NCBI GenBank assembly: GCA_030770535.1
Contig: JASVEC010000087.1
Location: forward strand, 1 to 64,000
DNA from: Batkoa obscura
Taxonomy: Eukaryota; Entomophthoromycota; Entomophthoromycetes; Entomophthorales; Batkoaceae
Reading direction: 5' to 3'
Length of the DNA: 64,000 nucleotides
Shown in pieces: positions 11,201-23,634 of this stretch. Position numbers and translations under genes: made by a program. Each line of letters starts with the position of its first letter. Positions within the stretch are counted from its first letter, which is position 1. The notes under the pieces were generated by a model. That model worked only from the letters and a program-made list of their open reading frames with translations. It was not told where the DNA came from and ran no database searches.

Positions 11201-14200
11201 TTAAATAACTAATAATTGATCTAAAAATTTGGCCATTATTAATATTTTTTCTTTTTCTTGATCATTAAAAGGTAAAGATTGAATTGAATTTGATTTCATT
11301 ATAAAATTAAATAAAAAGAATCGAATACCATTCAATAACTCTTTCAACTCTTTGATTTTACTTATTTGTACTGCTAAATCTTCATCATTACTTACAAGTA
11401 ACATGTTACATAATATAATTTGTAATAATAATCTAGTTCTTGATTTTAAAGTAGTAAAATTAAGGGTCTAAAAAATGAATTTATATAAATATACAATAAT
11501 TACTATAAAATTATTTAAATTACTTTCAATACTGTTAAATAAACGGAATTTTTGCCCATCATTTCACCATAAAGTTTACCTAAATTAAGGATTTTACGTA
11601 CAGGTACATTTTTACTTTCATTTTGACTTTTAGTATCAAACCCGCCAATATTACTTTCTCCTAATTCTCGGAATAAATCCCAAAGAGCATATTGAAATGT
11701 GATTTTGAAACTAGTTTTATACATATTAAATTTAATACATAATAATGTATAATATGGATTATATATTTTTTCCTATTAATATGTTAATAATAATAATAAT
11801 TAAATAATTAATACTTACATTTCCACAACAATTTAATAATACTCTAGGTATATCTCGCATTTGTTTTTCACTTAAATTTAATTTCAATAATTTTTCATAA
11901 GCATCGATATAATCTTCGGATCCCATAATTGTCGTAAAGATTTGTTTACGTAAATCAGTATTCATTCCTTGTTCTCTTGCTAAATTTAAAAGAGATGCTT
12001 GATTTTCTTTTATTATATCATTATCCATTTCATTTTCTTTTTTAGTCATTTGATTTTCTTCTCCATACATATTATCTTTCCATGCTGAACCCACAAGCCA
12101 CCATTTACCTATTTAAAATTTTAATTTAATAATACATATATATGCAATTTATACTTACCCTTTACAGAAGTTTGTTTAATATCCTCTAAAGAAACTCTTA
12201 AAGGTTCTGTATGACCAACTAAAAAAATTAATAAATAATATTTATATAGAAATAAAAAAATCTTACCGTATTTTTTCTTTTTAATATTTTTTAAAAACAA
12301 TTTCATTTTTTTAATAAATTCTTCATTTGTTATATTTTGTTGATTTAGTAGATTTTTTTTAACTTTGTTATTTTTAATATTGGTTAATACTTCCATCATG
12401 AATTTCATTCGACTACTAATTTTAGTTTCTTTTTGCATTTCTTTTTGGGCTATTAAAATTATATCTTTCATTGCTGTTGGATCATCATTTCTTAATGTAG
12501 AACCAATAGCTATTTATATTATTATTATTATTATTATTATGTATATATGTTATAATTTACCTCTTATAATTTTAAGTAAAAGTTCGACATTAACTGAATT
12601 AAGTCGCTTTAAGAACATTTTAATTAAATCATAAACTAAAACACATGAAATAACTTCCAAGTTATATAATTCAGAAATTAAAGTAATTAAATTAAGACTG
12701 ATTTTAACATCACTATGCTCATCCGTATCAATTTCATTACTATCATTATCCTTAATTAATTTTAATCCGTTTTCATAATGTTTAATAAATTTTTCAATTA
12801 ATGTTTGTGTAAAATGAGCAGCTAAATTTTTTTTAGAATTAGAGTTTGAGTGGATTAAATCATTGAAATTACCTAGTTCAACCCCAACAAGTTGATACAA
12901 TGATGCAATAATTGTACTATGAAGGATAACAAAAGTATCCAACAAAGTAGCTTTATCTGAAATAAGATCTAGTATAATATCCGTAATAGTACTTGTTACA
13001 CCTTAAAAACAATAAAAACAATAAATAAATAATAAATAAATTTGATTTAGTTTCAAAACTTACTATTTCTACTATTAGTTTGATATAATGCTTCGATTTC
13101 AAATAAAATAGATTCAATATTATTTTCACTTAATCTATTAATTAATTAATTAATCTACTATTATTTCATATTTAAATAACATTACTTATTGATTAATCCA
13201 CGCATAATTCTCTGAAGTTTTTCAAGTTTATCATCTTTGTTTCTCAAATGAGGTGGTATATATTTGGTGACTATGTATTTTTTTAATCTTATTATTTTTC
13301 TAACTTAACCCGTTTATTACCTTCAGTTTTTATTTCTTTTACTTCAGGTTTGACCTCTTCTTCTTCTTCCTCATCATCTAAATCTTCTTCATCTAAATCA
13401 TCCTCGTCTTCATCATCCTCATCTATATCTTCATCATCCCCATTTATATCTTCATCAGTCTCACTTCCTTCCTCTTTCGCTTCAACTTTTGGTGCTCTAG
13501 TTGAATAATAATAAGAATTTTCAAACTCCAACTAAAATAGAAAAGAAAGTTAAAATTGAATAATTATAATTATAAAACAAATCCTACCTTTTCACCATCA
13601 CTTTCACTATTACTATTAGTAACTGTGTCACCAACCAATTTACTAGAACCCCACTTTAAGTCCAATCCATTTAACAAATCTTAGATAAACTATTTAACAA
13701 CCACAATTAACTTTAAAATATTAATAATTTACCATCAAATCCATCCTCTATAAAAGCCGAGTTCTTTAATATGTTATCTTTCTTTTTAATTTTTAGCTTC
13801 TTTTCCAATGCTCTCATATATTTCTCTTCTTCTTCTTCTGCTTTACTTAACTTTTTCATATTTTCATTGACTCGTTTGACTTCTATTTCTTCTTCACTAC
13901 TTTCAACTTCTTCTTCTTCTTCTTCTTCGCTTTCAGCATCAATGATATCGTCCTTAATATTACCCTTAAACTTTTTGTTTTTTGAAATATTTGTTTGTTG
14001 TAACTTCTTTTTACCCCCTTTCCTCTTTTCTTTTCTAAGTTGTTTTCTTTTCAAACTATTGTTAACAAATCTTTTATTAAAGTTCCTTTCATCTAATAAT
14101 GTAAAAAACCCAATCAGTCCACTAACTTAAGCTTCAATAAAATTACAAACCAACTTACCTTTCTCTACAGGCTCTTCGATCCCTTTTTTGTTCTTTGGAT

Positions 14201-14333
14201 TTTTATTTTTACCTTTTGTCTCCACTATTGGTTGTTGTTTCTGTAAAACAAGCTCATCCAATAGTTTTTTAGGCATATCTGTTGTCTTCCTCTTCCCCTT
14301 TTCTAAAATCCTTTTCTTCGCTCTATATACCAT
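11201..14333 (-). CDS. Nucleolar MIF4G/MA3 protein Sgd1 (NOM1 orthologue)
   Basis: Nucleolar protein needed for 18S rRNA and 40S subunit production in yeast and animals. Twelve exons: 14159-14333, 13733-14092, 13588-13679, 13321-13531, 13186-13270, 13064-13134, 12561-13001, 12267-12509, 12159-12218, 11819-12108, 11524-11772, 11201-11467. All junctions keep frame, giving 847 aa (yeast 899, human 860). The N-terminus is basic then acidic (runs of E and D), as expected. The family motif YIPPHLR sits near residue 283, followed by a MIF4G domain with INKLSENNIESIL and ALYQTNSRN. Then come KWWLVGSAW (near 580), the MA3 region, and EKIYNPYYTLL. A GT acceptor and an ATT-rich intron 7 are unremarkable. 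Assignment rests on several motifs in the right order. Confidence 0.95.
12515..12540. repeat. ATT microsatellite in SGD1 intron 7
   Basis: About eight ATT units fill half of a 51-nt intron, so changes in repeat number would directly change intron length. Confidence 0.8.
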
Positions 14334-14788
14334 GGTTTGAAATTTTGTTCAAATTTAAATAAAAAGATTAGAATAATAGATTTATTGCTTTTTTAATATT
14401 TCCAACCAAATTTCAAAATTTGGCAAAGGATTAGCAATTTTTGCAAGGGAAGTTTGCATTGCCTTAATTTGGTATATTTTTTTATTATGAATTAGAATTT
14501 TAGAATGAAATAAGTCGTTTGTTACTTATATTGATAATCGATAGCTTAGGAGGTTATTGAATTCTTAGGTTATATTATTCCAAACTCAAAGTAGATTATA
14601 TATTTTAGTATTTTATTATAATATCTGGAAAAAATTATCTGATAAAATAGATATTAGGAAACCAGAACTTTAACATTTGTAATTTTCATTATTTTAATTT
14701 AATATACTAATATTTATAAAAGTAAAAATAAGCTATAATGTTCTTGATTTTTATTATTGATAAAAAAATATTTGAATCACATTAAACC
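14334..14788. other. Spacer between mS35 3' end and SGD1 start
   Basis: 455 bp of AT-rich DNA holding the SGD1 promoter. No transposon copy or other recognisable structure. Confidence 0.6.
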
Positions 14789-15602
14789 TTAATTTTTAAT
14801 CCATTCAGTTGGAAAGTTAATTTGTTTCTTAGAGAGACGACGGTGAGAAGAATTAGGTTTGAAAGTAGGCAATGGGATATCTAAAAATTTATCTTCACCT
14901 TCCTAAATAAAAAATTAATCCTAATGCCTAAAAAAACATGAAAAAATCCTATTACTTTAACTTCTTTGATAATTCGGTTCCAAAGTTGAATCAAGTTCAA
15001 TTTATTTTCTAAAAAGGTAGGGTATTTCTTTGAAGAAAATCGAAGTTGATTAGATTCTTGAAAATAGTGTTGAGAACAAATAAGTAATAACTTATGCATT
15101 TCTTCTTCATTAAATATCTTAGCTCCTTTTAATTTCTCCATATCAATAACCATAATACTTTTAATATCTAATGGATGTTCTTCACCCAAATGTTCAATTT
15201 TACTGAATTGTATATATTGCTGTGAAGCAGGTGGTGTAAAATCTTTTCTTAAATCTATCGAATTTAGTTTATGTTATTTAAATAATTAATTGATCGATCC
15301 TTACCTTTAAGTTTAGGTAATTCAAATTTAGCTTTCCTTAAATAGTGACGCACATAACGAATTTGGCGAATAAATCGATGGGCTGGTGTTGTATGATCAT
15401 TAAAATTAAACTCAAACTCCCTGCCATCTCTTTCCCAATCTACATCTATAGAATTACTTTGATTTTGTTTGTCACTTGAACGTGCTAATAGTGGGTTCGA
15501 GGTGGTAATGGAACATTTTGGTAAGTAAGTTAATGAAGTTGTATTCTTTAATATTAAGTTAGTATTTAACTTGACTCCTATCTTATAACTGTTTTTGAAC
15601 AT
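14789..15602 (-). CDS. Mitochondrial small-subunit ribosomal protein mS35 (Rsm24)
   Basis: Component of the mitochondrial small ribosomal subunit. Three exons (15305-15602, 14956-15254, 14789-14902; introns 50 and 53 nt) encode 236 aa. The N-terminal 40 residues are basic and hydroxylated with no acids (MFKNSYKIGVKLNTNLILKN...), as in a mitochondrial presequence. The conserved block runs from HPLDIKSIMVIDMEKL through HKLLLICSQHYFQESNQLRF to KYPTFLENKLNLIQLWNRI, matching the mS35 (MRP-S28/Rsm24) pattern of a beta strand followed by H-K-L-L...Y...L-R-F...F-P. Assignment is by pattern memory; a bacterial-type homologue is not expected for this family. Confidence 0.82.
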
Positions 15603-16352
15603 TTTTTTCGTCTATTTTTAATTTAAAACAAAAGCTTCCCTTTTTTCTTGAATGCTACTTAAATTATGGGATTTATTTGCAGTACAAGTTGAAAGTTGCT
15701 AAAATCGAATGAGATTTTAACTCTATTAAATTGGGAATTAATATTTCAAAAATATAAATATAAGCGCCAAAGACAAAGTTTCTCTAAAAAAAATTAAACC
15801 CTTATGAGCAAGTGGTTTATTAAACTAAAACAAATTTACGAATTAGATAGAAAGGCCATCTGACAAGGGCTTAACGTCTGAGGCGCTATTCCTCAACCTT
15901 TTGATCCCCCAGAATGGCCTTAAAATTAGAATATTTAATTAATTTTATTGCGGCTTATTAAATGACATATACAAAATATGATTTGATTCACTTGTTTATT
16001 TTAATTACTTCTATCAATCTATTTATATTCTAATAGAACAAAACAATAAATTAAATAGTAGCTATTGATCTCAATAAGATAAATGTCAGAGCTTTGGTAG
16101 TGATTATTAATGTTCAAAGAAATTAAAGCTCAGTACCCTAAAGAGCCCAACTAATTGGGCAAGTGCAGTCTAAAATTGGTGCCATAATATTGACAGTTAA
16201 AATCTTCAGCTAAATTTGGGATGGCAATTAATGTAAAGTAAACAGTTAGAAAATTAAAACAAATCAAATTCCTTAAATTTAAAATAAACTACAATAAATA
16301 ATGAAATTTTCCTTAAACTAATATTGATTTTTTTAAAACACTACAATAAAAG
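15603..16352. other. Spacer between divergent mS35 and UBTD genes
   Basis: Contains both promoters and a compact GC-richer block at 15852-15922 described separately. No other gene-like signal. Confidence 0.6.
15852..15922. other. GC-rich block with terminal inverted repeat, possible ncRNA
   Basis: Much richer in G and C than its surroundings. It begins AAGGCCA and ends TGGCCTT (7-bp perfect pairing) and contains TGAGG CGCTATT CCTCA, a 5-bp stem with a 7-nt loop. These mimic tRNA acceptor and anticodon arms, but U33 and a T-arm are missing on both strands, so it is not a normal tRNA. An unknown structured RNA or a coding fragment (one frame is open throughout) are alternatives. Confidence 0.3.
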
Positions 16353-17098
16353 ATGGGATGTATGCAATCTAGACCTGAAGGAGCTGATGGAAGAAACGAA
16401 TCTACTAGAGGAGATAGTAACAATGGTAATTCTAATAGCTAAAAAATTAAAAAGATTTAATAATAACACAAAGATCAGAATCTACTTTAAAAGAGTTTAA
16501 AAACTATAAATGGACTTCCGAAAAGCTAATGACCTTAGAAGATGTACAAAAAGAACGACAAATATTTTGGGAAACAGAACCAAGCTATTATGGTAAAAAA
16601 GAAGTATGGGATGCTATTAAAAAGATTTGTGAATCAAAAGACTTGATGGAAGCTCAAAAGATGGCCATTTCCGTTCCTTTGAAATTTCATACTGGGCATA
16701 TTAAGGATGGTTGCTACGATAACTCTGGTATATTTTATCAGATCCCATCTTATTGCTTTGCTTTACCAGAAAATTTAGTTTCTAACGAAGTTAAAAAGCA
16801 AAATGAAACTAAATTGACCGAAATTGACGGTGGTAGTCAATTAAGTGAGGCAACAGACCTTACGATTCGTATACGACTGACTACAGCTGAGGACATCAAT
16901 TTAAATGTGGCTATCAATGATACACTGAATAATGTATTACAACGATTATCTTTGGTTAAAGGGTGGGGCAAAGATGAACAACCTTTACCTAAAGTTCGAT
17001 TTATTTATTTAGGTAAAATACTTTCACTTAGCTCTACTTTAAGCCAACTTAAAATTACTAATGATGCGGTGGTCCAAGCTCAGGTTACTTTTAATTAA
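16353..17098 (+). CDS. Ubiquitin domain-containing protein, UBTD1/2-like
   Basis: Two exons (16353-16425, 16479-17098; 53-nt intron GTAATT...TCAG) encode 230 aa, close to human UBTD1 (227). The N-terminus MGCMQSRP fits N-myristoylation at G2 and palmitoylation at C3, suggesting membrane attachment. The UBTD N-terminal domain is clear: YKWTSEKL, then REIFW-type ERQIFWETEPSYYGKKEVWD, then GCYDNSGIFYQIPSYCFALP. A ubiquitin-like fold occupies about residues 145-230 (IRIRLTTAEDINLNV...VRFIYLGKIL). It ends without a di-Gly, so it is not a conjugated modifier. The animal proteins work with ubiquitin-conjugating enzymes UBE2D; the role here is inferred. The short first exon was chosen because it alone gives the family's myristoylated start. 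Confidence 0.9.
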
Positions 17099-18090
17099 TT
17101 CTTCCCTTTTCCTTTACTTTTAAATTATAATATATACCATATATTATAGATAAACTATTTAATTTAATCCATTTTTATCCGTTTAATTAAAAGTTACCTA
17201 TAGCATCATTCCATCTTTCATCATCAATATTTCACATAGTCTTTTGAATCTCTTATCTTTATTCTTTAACCATACTTTATAACAATAATAGTTTTGAACC
17301 ATTTTTATTAAGTATAAATTATAATTTAATATTTAGTTCTCATTAAATTCTAAAGTTAAAATATGCAATATCTACGTCTGCTTGACACCTTGGCATATAT
17401 CATAGTGTTACATAATAAATGAAATTAAGGACAAGATATTTTATGAATTTGAATTACAACATTATTTATACTGATAAACTAAATTTTTATAGACTGTAGA
17501 ATAATTAGAAAATAAAGCAAACACACTATGTATACATACATTAAACACTACATTTTATTTATTAATGATAATAGTTACTCCAGAACGACATATAAACTCT
17601 AAAAAAGATAAAATTAGTTTAAGTTCTTTAATTGGGCTTAAAGGAATAATCAAGAATCAGATATAAAAGAAGATTCCAAAATGTTTCTCAGCAAAGATTT
17701 AAAATCTTATTCTGTTGTCCCTATTTTGTTATTCATCATTTTATCTTTATATCATTATTATAAATCTTTTACTTACCTTAAATAATTAAAACTAATTTAT
17801 TCAAGTTCAATAGTTTGCTTTTTATAGTTTTTGAAAATGATGTCTGGTTTTATTGGCTGGAAGTCAATCTAAAAAATTTTCATGAAAATTTTTTCCGAGT
17901 TGCTAAAAATGAAATTAACTTTAAGTTGAAATTTTATCTTTGAATCAAATTTTCAACATTCAAAATCAACAACTTATTAAATTTAAAAATAAAATCCATC
18001 ATCAATAATAGTCATTTTATTTTATTTTATTTTATTTTATCATCTTAATAACGATTAGGTATCAATGTTTCTTGAACATTATTAAAACTA
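17099..18090. other. Convergent spacer between UBTD and P450 genes
   Basis: About 1 kb with no supported gene or transposon copy. A TTTTA tandem run lies at 18013-18040, just past the P450 stop codon. Confidence 0.6.
18013..18040. repeat. TTTTA microsatellite
   Basis: Five to six units of ATTTT in the 3' flank of the P450 gene. Confidence 0.85.
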
Positions 18091-20073
18091 TTATAGCAAC
18101 TTATCATTCTCCTTTACAATAACCTCCATTGGTTTTGTAGGTGAAGTCACTACGTAAAATTTAGATTTGAGAGTAAGTTTAGGGTCATTTAAATAAAAAT
18201 CAAAGTTTCGAACTAAATTGGCTGTAGCTAAATATAATTCCATCCATGCCAAACTAATTAGGAATAGAAATATTAATATCAGCATAAATATGTATATTAT
18301 ACTTACGTTCTACCAACACATCCTCTTGGTCCTGTTAAGAAAGGCATAAAATTAGGATCTGATCGAAATTTGCCATCTCCTGTTATCCATCGCTCTGGAT
18401 TAAATTTATCTGGCTCTTCCCATAGAGTTGATAAATTATGTAAGGCGTTAAGATTGACACCAACAATTGTCTTATTATTATTATTTAGTATATTTCTATA
18501 GTTAATATAATGCTTAAACTACCTCCTCTTCAATAAAGTAACCATCAATGACTTTACCGCCTTTAGGTGTGATTCTCATTGGGTTTCCAGAAACCACAGG
18601 CATAAATCGTAGTCCTTCATGTAAAACAGCACTCAAATAAGCACACTCGTTTTTGAGCTTAGTATAAGCAATGCTATTTTTATCTGGGAATACTGTTATC
18701 AATTCTTGTTTCAATTTTCTGTAAATTGCTGGGTTTTTCATTAAATTATAAAATATCCTAGAATTTTGTTAATTAGAATTTATTGGTTTTAGCAGTTTAA
18801 TTTATTTTACCATATTAACGCATTAGATCCTGTGTCTGTACCAGCAGCACTATATGAAATTTAATGTACTATTACAGTGTTGCAAATTAAAATACTTACA
18901 GTTGTATAATGGATTCATCTGCAAGTTCCTTTCTACTTAATTTAGCACCAGTTTCCGGATCAACCGCATCAATAAGATTATTTAAAATGGTATTTCTATC
19001 AGCATGCTTTTTGGAATTTTTAATAGCATCATAAGAGAACTAACAATAATCAGATTAAATTTATACAATAAAATAAAATAAAATTACATTATATAATTGT
19101 TTGATACTGTCATATTTAAAATGTTTTAAAAATGGAAACAAAAACAACTGTTAATTAATTATTAATTTGAATTATTATAATAAATATAGTAAATTTACCA
19201 CAATACTAAGGAATAACAAATCATGTATCCAATCTATTATTGGGTGATGACCATTTTTTATCATATTAAAAGGTTTGCCATAAACTACTTCGCCTATTAC
19301 ATCCTAAGAAATATTAGTAGATGATATAATATAATATAGTATACTTACAAAAGAGAAGCAATGAAAGTAAAGGCATAACTTAAATGCTTCTTTTCTTTCA
19401 GCAAAATGTCTCATCTTATTTTTCAATTGCTCACAGGTATTTTTAACTAAATATTCTAAGTTCAAGATATTTCTCTCGGAAAATCCTACGCTCAAAATCT
19501 TCTTCTACAATCATTATTTAAATATTTAGTTATATAGTACAAGAATTAATTTACTCTTTTACGATGGAAGTCTTTATCTCTTTAAGAAAATCAGCATTGT
19601 ATTTACAAAGGGTTTTGATAATATTACCTGGTACTAAAGCTTGCTTCTCCAACAATTTGGAATGCAGAATAAAACCCATGCTTTTGAAAATTGTAAGTGG
19701 AATAAATATCTTTGGAAGCTGTTTCGGATGCAAAGGACACCACATTTGAACCTATGTTTAAATGAAGTCAGTACAATATATATTATGCCTTAATGTATAT
19801 TTACTTAATCGGACTGCCTTTCCATACTTAGTATGAAGATCGAGCATATGTAAATGGAAGCCTCCCATCAATATGTGGATTTTATATATGTTTGGTATTA
19901 AAATATATATCACTGGTCCCGGTATATTGTGCATTGGACTAAAATATAATTGATAGATTACCTATTAGTGACATAAATGTATGAATTAATTGATAGAATA
20001 ACAATAAAGTTACATTGTAAGCCCAGTAAAACAAAAATAAAGATGTTATCGTTAATAAAGCATAGTAAAGCAT
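18091..20073 (-). CDS. Cytochrome P450 monooxygenase, membrane-anchored
   Basis: Haem-thiolate oxygenase that uses electrons from P450 reductase at the endoplasmic reticulum. Twelve exons: 20014-20073, 19805-19961, 19628-19751, 19555-19579, 19349-19504, 19199-19303, 19088-19147, 18900-19039, 18811-18849, 18523-18757, 18307-18470, 18091-18253. All junctions keep frame, giving 475 aa. The N-terminus is a hydrophobic anchor (ALLTITSLFLFYWAYN), followed by the Pro-rich hinge HNIPGP. Other landmarks are the C-helix STRDKDFHRKRKKILS, the I-helix AGTDT (about 278-282), ExxR as EGLR (E336/R339), PERW, and the haem loop FLTGPRGCVG with C418. All catalytic residues are intact. Substrate and CYP family cannot be read from sequence; it resembles fungal xenobiotic or secondary-metabolism P450s rather than CYP51 or CYP61. 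No other biosynthetic genes lie beside it. Confidence 0.95.
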
Positions 20074-20902
20074 TTTAAGTTAAAGATAATTCTCTACCTT
20101 ATCTTTTTATATATACTTTTTTTATTATTTATGGAATTATTTAATAATGCATCAAAGATTATATTGAGTTGCCAAAAATCAATAGCGAATGATATCTATT
20201 GGAGTCTATTATTTCCTAAAACTACGTGCGTTTTTATTCCTTATTGGGCATATGTTCACTTATATCCATGAGAAGATAATTAAATTTGCTCAGAACGTTC
20301 TATTTTTAAATAAATACACATTAAATTATATTAAAGAATAGATGAGCACAAAATGATCAAATAGTACCGATTGCGTTTTTCAATTTACTCTTAAAGGACT
20401 ATGTTTAAAAGACAAATTAGTTTATACATCTTATCTTACTATTATATTTTATATTCCAAAATTAACTCAAATACATTATACTTGTACCTCATCTTAATAC
20501 AACATTATATTTATACTTGTACCCTAACTCAATTTAGTATGTTCTGATTATAAATGCGGCATTTTTTATTCTTTAGGGAGATAGCTTTAAAAATGAAAAT
20601 TTACATTTATAAATTTTAATGATTTTATGCTTCAAAATAAGTAGGTTACAAGTATTTGTCAAAAAATAAGAGTTTGTAAAACTTTCTGATGAACATTAAT
20701 TTTCAAAAATATTATTGATTTTAAACCTTGTCATATTTCAAACTGTCACTTTTATAATAGAAACTAGTTAAAAGTAATTATTTAAACAAGTATTGTAACA
20801 TAAATAAAAAGTATTTTGTTATAAGCTAAAAATTAATCACATAAGATTTATGATGATTGATTATATGCAACAACCATTCATTATAAAAGATATAAATCAA
20901 TA

Positions 20903-21006
20903 TATGGAGATGTATTCTTTTGTTTAGGAATTTTACTAATAACCTTTCCACTTAAATAGCTCTTAAAAAATGGAAAAGTAATGAAATCAAAAAAAACGTC
21001 CTTATA
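20903..21006 (-). mobile_element. Miniature element, copy 6 (reverse)
   Basis: Left end TATGGAGATGTATTC, right end AAACGTCCTTATA. Both ends have point changes, so it is an older copy. Confidence 0.75.
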
Positions 21007-21335
21007 AATTTTTTTGATTATAAAATATGCTCTAGCATTGAACTTTTTTATTTTTATCTTTATTTTTTTACAATATTCAGTTGATATTTAATAAAAATAT
21101 TAAATTTTATATTATAATAAATCTCAACTCCTAGCATCACTCATTAGACTCTATTTAAACTATATCAAAACATGTTGATAAAACTAAACCCTATACATTA
21201 TAGGGCTCAGTTTATAAAGAGAAGAATATAAAATAAACAACTCGTGTAGATAACATCAATAATATGTTTGGTTGAATAGAATTCAAAAATTACATATGAA
21301 AGTTAAATAAAAATAAAGTTGAAAGATAAATAACA

Positions 21336-21437
21336 ATTGGGGTTTTTTTTGACTTCATCACTTTTTCTATCTTTTAAGTGCTATTTGAGTGGAAAAATTG
21401 TTAGTAAAATTGTTAGGTACAAAAATACATTCCCATA
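21336..21437 (+). mobile_element. Miniature element, copy 7 (forward)
   Basis: Left end TTGGGGTTTTTTTTGAC, right end ATACATTCCCATA. It directly precedes the coding relic that begins about 35 bp downstream. Confidence 0.8.
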
Positions 21438-21472
21438 TATTTAAACAAATTCATAAAATGAATAATAGTTTA

Positions 21473-21994
21473 AATATTAATCTTAATTTTTTTGCTGAGC
21501 ATCATGGAAAAAGTATAGTTGATAGACATTTTGGAAGCCTTTCAAAATAGAAAAGTAGTTTTGAAGCATTATGTAAAATAGAAGATATCAATCAATTGAT
21601 TTCAGGATTTGAGACTTTTATTTGCAAACATAATAAAATTAATAAATCGACTGTTAATAATGGGAAAACAGATATAATTTTTAAAAAGTATCAAGAAACA
21701 AAAATACAAAAAAGACAATAGAGATACAAGACATTAAGAAGTATTTACACTTTATTAAACATAATAATAAACTGCATTGTCATTCAGTATCTGATAGATA
21801 AAAAAAAGCGATATAGTTCTAATTAAAGTTATAGAGTCTACAGGACATAGAAGAAGTGAAAGATCGATCCCAGCTTACCTTACGAAAACAACAGAGAATT
21901 TAAAATTTTCGATATTTACTAAGCAAGTAAGTAGTTTGTCAAATGGTAGAAATATATTATTAAATCCTAACGTTACTCAAGTTATCAATAGTTA
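21473..21994 (+). pseudogene. Decayed coding relic, possibly transposase-derived
   Basis: Reading with interruptions gives a protein-like sequence: NFFAEHHGKSIVDRHFGSLS, later FEALCKIEDINQLISGF and, after a gap, ESTGHRRSERSIPAYL. The HGKS(x)VD(x)HFG motif recalls proteins repeated in many fungal genomes that look mobile-element derived, but I cannot name the family. The frame is interrupted a few times and there is no start context, so it is a fossil. It was not found elsewhere in the window. Confidence 0.45.
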
Positions 21995-22656
21995 AGTTAA
22001 TAAATAAACTATTTCAATATTTCAATTACATTATTATTATATTACTTGTACTATATAGGGATGATTAATTATAGCTTTGGGGTTAATTATTCCCTCCTAT
22101 GCAGCTATTTATTGACTTAGCAATATATTAATAATGTAGTTATAACATTAAAATAGTTTATTTATTTGATATCGAATCTGTAATGTTGGTTACAAGGCAG
22201 TCAATAATAAATGTTTCTCAATAAAGTTTTGTAAGAATATGTATTCAAGATTTAGTAGAAATTCAACTAACTTACAGTATAAACTATAATAGAATAATTT
22301 AGAACTGTGTCCAGATACTTTTGTTTTAATAAAAAGTTCGTTTTTATAGAATTTTAATCGAAGTTTTTAAAATACAATTTTTTTTAAAAATTGGATAAAA
22401 TAATTAAACAAATCCCTGGAATATACTCTAATCCATAGATAATTCTGACAATAACCCCAATACTGTCTCTAACACTGACAGCAGCACTGATATTAAGGTT
22501 AAAATTATCTTTGATACCAGCTCTACCATCAATATCAATGCGACTCTATTGATAAAATTAGCACTAGAAGTGTTATTTAAGCAATTTTATATCGAAGTCT
22601 TTGTCCTATGTTATAGAGTCTTTATTATGAAATAAGTACTTATAATCCAAAGACAA

Positions 22657-22788
22657 TATGGGGATGTCTTTTTGGTTTTACTTTTCCCATTTGAGGATGT
22701 TTTTTTGATTTCACTTTTTCCATTTTTCAAGCGGTTTGAGTAGAATGATTGTTAGTAAAATTCTTAAACAAAAAGATACATCCACATA
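22657..22788 (+). mobile_element. Miniature element, copy 8, with doubled left end
   Basis: Begins TATGGGGATGTCTTTTTGG, then after about 29 bp restarts as TTTGAGGATGTTTTTTTGA and completes a normal copy ending ATACATCCACATA. This looks like one copy broken by or duplicated within its own left end. Confidence 0.7.
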
Positions 22789-23533
22789 TGATGTATTAGG
22801 ATTACTTCTAAACATAAATTACAACCATTTGTTTTATAAAAATCTAAAATGTAAACATTTAAAGCATACAAAAATAGATCCTATCCTCTATTTCTTGTGT
22901 ATTTTATAGAATGTAAACTTTAACGAAAATTTACTGTAAAAGGCTATAGAAAGCCTCCCCATATTACAGTTTGTTTGATTTTTCATGTTAAATTATGATA
23001 AAATAAATTGTCAAGTTTTTAAAACATTTTACAATAAAAACTATAAAACAAAACAAATACAAACCATTATTTATTTTTTACAAAAATAATCTACTGTACT
23101 CATTGCCAAGTTCTCATATTAGGTCTGATACCAAGCTTCTACTGCTGATAAGATCTTATAGTCACACTAATACAATACTAAGAAACCTTTTCCATTTCGA
23201 TTTAATGTTCTGGTTACCCATTAATGGACATATATAGATATCCAAGTCCAAAATCAGCGATAAATGGGTTTATTAGCTTGGATTCAAGTATTAAATAGCA
23301 TGTATATATATCAGCTTATCGTAATCAATGTAGTCTTTATAAATTTCATGTTTACATTTAGGGATTGATTGGTTGAGCTAGATTTTAAATTGCATAAAGT
23401 TGCTTATTTTAGTTGCAAACATCTAGGATTAAATAAAACTATTGGATAGATTTTTTGCTGCGCAATAAAGTCAAAAAGCTTGTCTAGAAATTAGATTTAA
23501 CTTTAGAATCAATGTTAAGAAATTACTTAATCA

Positions 23534-23634
23534 CAAGGGAATGTATTTTTGTTTAAGAATTTTACTAAAAATCTTTCCACTCAAATAGTGCTTGGAAGAT
23601 GAAAAAGGTAATGAAGCCAAAAAACACCCCTATA
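23534..23634 (-). mobile_element. Miniature element, copy 9 (reverse)
   Basis: Left end CAAGGGAATGTATTTTTG, right end AAACACCCCTATA; interior TTTCCACTCAAATAGTGCTT conserved. Confidence 0.8.

Noticed and set aside
13771-14130. Ser/Phe-rich plus-strand open frame
   Set aside because: Antisense of the Lys/Glu-rich Sgd1 exon 2.
15852-15922. Call as a tRNA gene
   Set aside because: No T33 before a possible anticodon and no T-arm on either strand.
19962-20013. P450 exon 1 read through to TM...SLI with a 23-nt intron
   Set aside because: That intron is too short and breaks frame; a donor at 20013 gives a 52-nt intron and the expected YQLYFSPMHNIPGP hinge.
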